From NCBI GenBank assembly GCA_964618855.1, contig CAZUCD010000136.1:1-10382 (forward strand): a stretch of 10,382 nt of DNA, given 5' to 3'. Of this stretch, positions 7,338-10,382 are shown one piece after another. The position numbers and the translations under genes were made by a program. Within the stretch, counting starts at the first letter, position 1. Each line of letters starts with the position of its first letter. The notes under the pieces were generated by a model. It ran no database searches and was not told the origin of the DNA. It saw nothing but the letters and a program-made list of their open reading frames with translations. This DNA is from CAZUCD01 sp964618855 (GTDB lineage Bacteria; Sumerlaeota; Sumerlaeia; SLMS01; JANRJK01).

Positions 7338-8224
7338 GACAGCGGGGTGCCTCCTGCCCCACCCTGTGGCTCGGGCCCGAACGCGGCTATGCGACGGACT
7401 GGGGGACGCAGCTTTGGGTGCGTGCGACCGGCCATGTCGTGCGAAGGAAGGATGCGGCATGGCTGGAGGGGCCCGCGGGTCGGACTATGCGCATCGGATC
7501 GAGGTTCCTCGAAGAGCTGGCGGAGGGGGAGGGTCTGCGCGTGGATTCCGGGCGGCATGGCAGTGGACTCGCGGACCTGGAACAACTGCGTGGCGGGGGC
7601 TTTGACCCGGGGCGGATCCATCCGCTCGTCCGGGACTTCTACGCGCACACTTCGCTTTACAAGCTCGACATGTGGAGTGCGTGGGACGGCATTTTCCAGC
7701 CGTTCGGCTGGGCAATCTCGTACATCTTCAGCCGACGACTGGCCCAGCTCAACATGCCGCTCGATCCGCTGGAGGCGGCGCACGGCCTGCGCAGCCGAGT
7801 TGTCGAGCTTGTCGATCCGTCGAGCGGCGTGGTGCGGCATGTGGGGTGGGAGCGGCGCTACGCGCGAGGTGGCGCTGTCCTCTACTGCGGCGTCTACTCG
7901 ACCGCGACGCCGCCAGGGGTGGGGCGTCCCTGCGTCAAGGTGGTCTTCCCGCTGCCAAACGGAAGCGCGACGGTGCTCCTGCGCCCCGAGGTGCGCAGGG
8001 ACGGTTCGCTGGACCTGATATCGGCAGGCGAGGGGATCGGCGACGCGGGATTCTACTTCCTTGTCCGCCGCGACGCCGACTCGTGGTGGGTGCGCAAGCT
8101 CGACACCATGAAGGAACGCCTGCATGTGTACGTGGACGGGCACGGCGTCCTGCGCACGGACCACGTCTTCCGGCTGTGGGGGCTGCGGTTCCTGAGGTTG
8201 CACTACAGGATGGGATTGCGGTAA
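7334..8224 (+). CDS. Conserved-looking protein of unknown function, coupled to recD2
   Basis: I recognise no named domain. The 296-residue protein has no signal peptide or membrane helix and looks soluble. From about residue 95 it has the texture of a constrained family: a helix with H-P-L-V-R-D-F-Y-A-H-T-S (96-107), aromatic patches W-S-A-W-D-G-I-F-Q-P-F-G-W (114-126), then a beta-rich half with V-K-V-V-F-P-L-P-N-G-S-A-T-V-L-L-R-P (201-218), G-D-A-G-F-Y-F-L-V (236-244), L-H-V-Y-V-D (263-268) and V-L-R-T-D-H (272-277). From memory, proteins with this pattern of F-Y-x-H-T-S, F-P-L-P-N-G-S and V-L-R-T-D-H occur as uncharacterised proteins in other high-GC bacteria, but I cannot name the family. 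The first 90 residues look less constrained. Being co-translated with recD2 could mean shared expression only; a repair role is not shown. Confidence 0.75.
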   Translation: MRQRGASCPTLWLGPERGYATDWGTQLWVRATGHVVRRKDAAWLEGPAGRTMRIGSRFLEELAEGEGLRVDSGRHGSGLADLEQLRGGGFDPGRIHPLVRDFYAHTSLYKLDMWSAWDGIFQPFGWAISYIFSRRLAQLNMPLDPLEAAHGLRSRVVELVDPSSGVVRHVGWERRYARGGAVLYCGVYSTATPPGVGRPCVKVVFPLPNGSATVLLRPEVRRDGSLDLISAGEGIGDAGFYFLVRRDADSWWVRKLDTMKERLHVYVDGHGVLRTDHVFRLWGLRFLRLHYRMGLR

Positions 8225-8333
8225 CCGTTCCTTGAGTCATGGCTTGGCCGTGCACACTTTTTCGCTTGCCGCCGCCGCATCTCCGCGGAACTTCCAGTCT
8301 CGAGGTATTCATCTCGGAAGAACAGGCTATCCC

Positions 8334-9386
8334 ATGAAGTTCAGCCGCGAGGCGATTCTCGCGGGATGCGTGGCCCTGGGACTTGGGGCAGTCGCACTGA
8401 TCTGGGCCAGCAGGCAGCATGATCGAACGCGTGCGAGGGAGACCTTCCAGGCTGCATCCGGAAGTTATCGGGGTATGTTCCGGGCGGTCGGCCATGTACG
8501 GGCTCGCATCGAGCGGCAGCACGACTCCACAGGGTACTATGGCGGTACCAATCCGGTTATCGACCTGCCGAGGGACGGCGCCGGGCGCATTCCCGTCACG
8601 CTGAACCTCAAGTGGACCAGCGACCTCGTTTGGGATCGGGCAAGTGGCAACGCGGTGTGTGAGACAGTCCGCGTCTCGCACAAGGTAAACGGTGAAGAAC
8701 ACGTCCGGTCACCCCGCCCCGCCCTTTTTCACAGCGTGGACGGCGTCTCGACAGGGCATTACTCGGTCGTCACCTCCTCCCTCGATGATTCCCAACCCTG
8801 GCAGCCATCGGCCCAGGAGGATGTTGGACTGACGAAGGATTACACAGCGCTCGCCACCCTTGCAGGCCAGCGAATTGACAAGACGTTGGATCATTACGTG
8901 CGGACGGTACTGCGGGCGGAGGGGGCCACCGCCTACCGCGTGGGCATTACCGAAGGCGGAGGGGAGTTGCGGGTGGAGATTTCCGATCCCCCCGGCTCCG
9001 CGAATGAGGGACTGAGGGATCGGTTCACATTCCGACAGAGTCCAACCGGCTTGCTTCTGGTCGCGTTCGAACAATCCCGTCCCGACGGCGGGATCACGAC
9101 TCTCACCGTTGATTACTCGGAGGTGCCGGTGCAGGGCGGGGGCAGTACGCTTCTTCCCACACGTTGGGTGGAGGAGCAGGGCTGGGGCGCCAGCATCGAA
9201 GGGAAGCCCACCTCGAAGGAAACAATCCAAGCCGTCGAGGTCAACGCATTCGCGGGCCCGTTGGACAGCCGGGAGCTGCGCGAACACAACTCCCTGCGCT
9301 ACGGGGACGCCGCGGCAAACACGATGGAGGAGTGGTTGAGGACGGCGCCAAAGGCCGTCGAACCGGCGGTCGCTTCCGAACAGTAA
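8334..9386 (+). CDS. Membrane-anchored exported protein of unknown function
   Basis: The protein has 350 residues. Residues 1-6 carry Lys and Arg, and residues 7-25 form one hydrophobic helix (rich in A, L, G, V, I, ending I-W-A-S-R), a signal anchor that places the rest outside the cytoplasm. The remainder is mostly beta-like. A late segment with T-L-T-V-D-Y-S-E-V, L-L-P-T-R-W-V-E-E and Q-A-V-E-V-N-A-F resembles strands of LolA/LolB-like or outer-membrane-lipoprotein sorting-type folds, but this is a weak impression, not an assignment. I chose the ATG at 8334 because it places the anchor at the N-terminus and AGG (8324-8326) lies 7 bases upstream. An in-frame ATG at 8232 would add 34 residues that do not look conserved. 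The 109 bases before the start contain no clear promoter. It is followed by 147 bases without a gene. Confidence 0.75.
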   Translation: MKFSREAILAGCVALGLGAVALIWASRQHDRTRARETFQAASGSYRGMFRAVGHVRARIERQHDSTGYYGGTNPVIDLPRDGAGRIPVTLNLKWTSDLVWDRASGNAVCETVRVSHKVNGEEHVRSPRPALFHSVDGVSTGHYSVVTSSLDDSQPWQPSAQEDVGLTKDYTALATLAGQRIDKTLDHYVRTVLRAEGATAYRVGITEGGGELRVEISDPPGSANEGLRDRFTFRQSPTGLLLVAFEQSRPDGGITTLTVDYSEVPVQGGGSTLLPTRWVEEQGWGASIEGKPTSKETIQAVEVNAFAGPLDSRELREHNSLRYGDAAANTMEEWLRTAPKAVEPAVASEQ

Positions 9387-9458
9387 GGGGGGGACGACTG
9401 CCTCGGTGGTCCGTGCCTGTATCGGCGTCATGCGTTGATGCGGGCCGGACCAGCGTCC

Positions 9459-9487
9459 TTCAGGAGCTTGGGCTCGCATCTCCTGAA
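9459..9487. repeat. 8-bp inverted repeat upstream of the ABC ATPase gene
   Basis: TTCAGGAG (9459-9466) and CTCCTGAA (9480-9487) are a perfect inverted repeat with a 13-base spacer. GGAC (9447-9450) and GTCC (9489-9492) could add an outer stem. It lies 46 bases before the ABC ATPase start and 72 bases after the previous stop. There is no T-tract, so it is not a clear terminator. A two-half-site operator or a weak transcript-end hairpin are both possible. Confidence 0.4.
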
Positions 9488-9533
9488 TGTCCTTTGCCCT
9501 CCAGCCCGTGGTTGACGAGTCATCGCGACGGTC

Positions 9534-10382
9534 ATGTCCACGGCAGATGACACCCCCCTTCTCGAACTGCGCGGCATCCACGCCGGCTATGGTGCGATTT
9601 CGGTCCTGCGCGAAGTCTCGTTCTCGGTGCGGGCCGGGGAAGTGCTGACGCTGATCGGAGCGAACGGCGCGGGGAAGACGACGACGCTGAACACCATCTG
9701 CAACGTCGTCGCCGCGGGCAGGGGGGAGATCCGGTTCAAGGGGGAGAGGATCGACGGTCTCCCGACGCAGGACCTTGTCCGGCGCGGCATCATCCACGTG
9801 CCGGAGGGACGCCGGCTGTTCTCCGAATTGACCGTGCTCGAGAACCTGCACCTCGGGGCCTACCTGCGGAACGACAAGGATGGCATCGCCTCGGACCTGG
9901 AGCGCGTCTACGGCATGTTCCCGCGCCTCAAGGAACGCGCAAGGCAGCGCGCGGGCTCGCTCTCAGGCGGTGAGCAGCAGATGTGCGCCATCGGGCGCGG
10001 CCTGATGGGACGGCCCACGCTGCTGCTCCTGGACGAGCCGTCGCTGGGCCTTGCGCCGATCATCGTGCAGCAAATCTTCGACATCATCGTCGAGATCAAC
10101 CGCACGGGGACGAGCGTTCTCCTCGTGGAGCAGAACGCGCAGATGGCCCTGAGGATCGCCCACCACGCGCACGTCCTCAGCGTTGGCGCGATCGTCCTCA
10201 GTGGCACGGGCCAGGAACTCTTCCACAACGACGCCGTGCGGAAGACCTACCTCGGGGGTGACGGCTCGCCCATCGAGGTGCTCGTCGGGGTGGACCTGAG
10301 CGTCTCCCGGGGAGAGTTCGTGGCGATCATGGGCGCGAGCGGCTCCGGCAAGAGCACCCTGCTGCACCTGCTCGGCGCGCTC
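9534..10382 (+). CDS. LivF-type ABC ATPase running in frame into a LolD/MacB-type ATPase (3' partial)
   Basis: Residues 1-242 are a full LivF-like ATPase, the subunit that powers branched-chain amino acid or urea-type importers: Walker A G-A-N-G-A-G-K-T (42-49), V-P-E-G-R-R-L-F in the Q-loop region, signature L-S-G-G-E-Q-Q (143-149), Walker B with Asp167-Glu168, and L-V-E-Q-N where other ABC proteins have the H-loop, as is usual in LivF. LivF normally ends near V-R-K-x-Y-L-G-G, here residues 235-242. No stop follows. The frame continues into I-E-V-L-V-G-V-D-L-S-V, then a second Walker A G-A-S-G-S-G-K-S-T (267-275) and L-L-H-L-L-G-A-L, the typical start of LolD/MacB ATPases, and leaves the window at residue 283. 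An in-frame TGA at 9513 makes ATG 9534 the first start; its ribosome site is weak. No livG, livH or livM is upstream. It may be a real fusion or an assembly chimera. Confidence 0.85.
   Translation, partial: MSTADDTPLLELRGIHAGYGAISVLREVSFSVRAGEVLTLIGANGAGKTTTLNTICNVVAAGRGEIRFKGERIDGLPTQDLVRRGIIHVPEGRRLFSELTVLENLHLGAYLRNDKDGIASDLERVYGMFPRLKERARQRAGSLSGGEQQMCAIGRGLMGRPTLLLLDEPSLGLAPIIVQQIFDIIVEINRTGTSVLLVEQNAQMALRIAHHAHVLSVGAIVLSGTGQELFHNDAVRKTYLGGDGSPIEVLVGVDLSVSRGEFVAIMGASGSGKSTLLHLLGAL
10236..10259 (+). other. Junction between LivF-type and LolD-type sequence
   Basis: These eight codons (V-R-K-T-Y-L-G-G) fit both the expected C-terminus of a LivF protein and the expected N-terminal segment of a LolD protein (compare L-x-K-x-Y in front of the first conserved V-L-x-x-V strand). 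The change of family therefore happens on shared sequence, and its exact base cannot be placed. Confidence 0.6.

Noticed and set aside
8355..8372. Possible lipobox L-A-G-C in the membrane-anchored protein
   Set aside because: The Cys is only residue 12, leaving about five hydrophobic residues before it. That is too short for a lipoprotein signal peptide, and the hydrophobic stretch continues after it, so a signal anchor fits better.
9387..9533. A small gene in the 147-base gap before the ABC ATPase
   Set aside because: No frame with a start, a ribosome site and protein-like composition fits between the flanking genes; only the inverted repeat stands out.

Overview
This is a GC-rich (roughly two-thirds G+C by eye), tightly packed bacterial fragment. 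It carries eight protein-coding genes, seven on the + strand and one on the - strand. No RNA gene, insertion sequence, CRISPR array or origin is recognisable. It begins inside an open frame, ends inside a gene, and contains a run of exactly 100 N inside a gene, so it looks like draft or metagenome scaffold sequence. The lineage cannot be fixed. High GC, a DUF4388 protein, a RecD2 helicase without visible RecBC, and secreted proteins of no known family would suit Planctomycetota or another GC-rich environmental phylum, but this is only a guess.

Left part (1-2103, + strand): the 3' part of a small two-helix membrane protein, an intergenic hairpin, a DinB-fold putative metal-binding protein with its three histidines intact, and a signalling or scaffold protein made of a degenerate receiver-like domain, a DUF4388 domain and an acidic/proline tail.

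Middle (2106-8224): a - strand ureohydrolase-fold gene lies tail-to-tail with the DUF4388 gene, 2 bases apart. By alignment it has lost four of the six metal ligands of arginase/agmatinase and is probably a pseudoenzyme. It diverges from a three-gene + strand operon across an 84-base intergenic region holding a G6/C6 inverted repeat. The operon is a NOL1/NOP2/Sun (RsmB-type) RNA m5C methyltransferase with a long basic RG/KFG-rich N-terminal tail interrupted by the assembly gap, then recD2 after 3 bases, then a conserved-looking protein of unknown function whose ATG overlaps the recD2 stop.

Right part (8225-10382, + strand): a membrane-anchored exported protein of unknown function, a 147-base intergenic region with an 8-bp inverted repeat, and an ABC ATPase gene. 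That gene is a complete LivF-type ATPase that lacks a stop at its normal end and reads in frame into the N-terminus of a LolD/MacB-type ATPase. The join falls on a short segment (R-K-T-Y-L-G-G) that suits both families. This is either a real tandem-ATPase fusion or a chimeric assembly join, and it is the observation most worth checking. I do not see one dedicated new multi-gene system. The strongest leads are the ABC join, the degenerate ureohydrolase and the co-translated unknown gene behind recD2.
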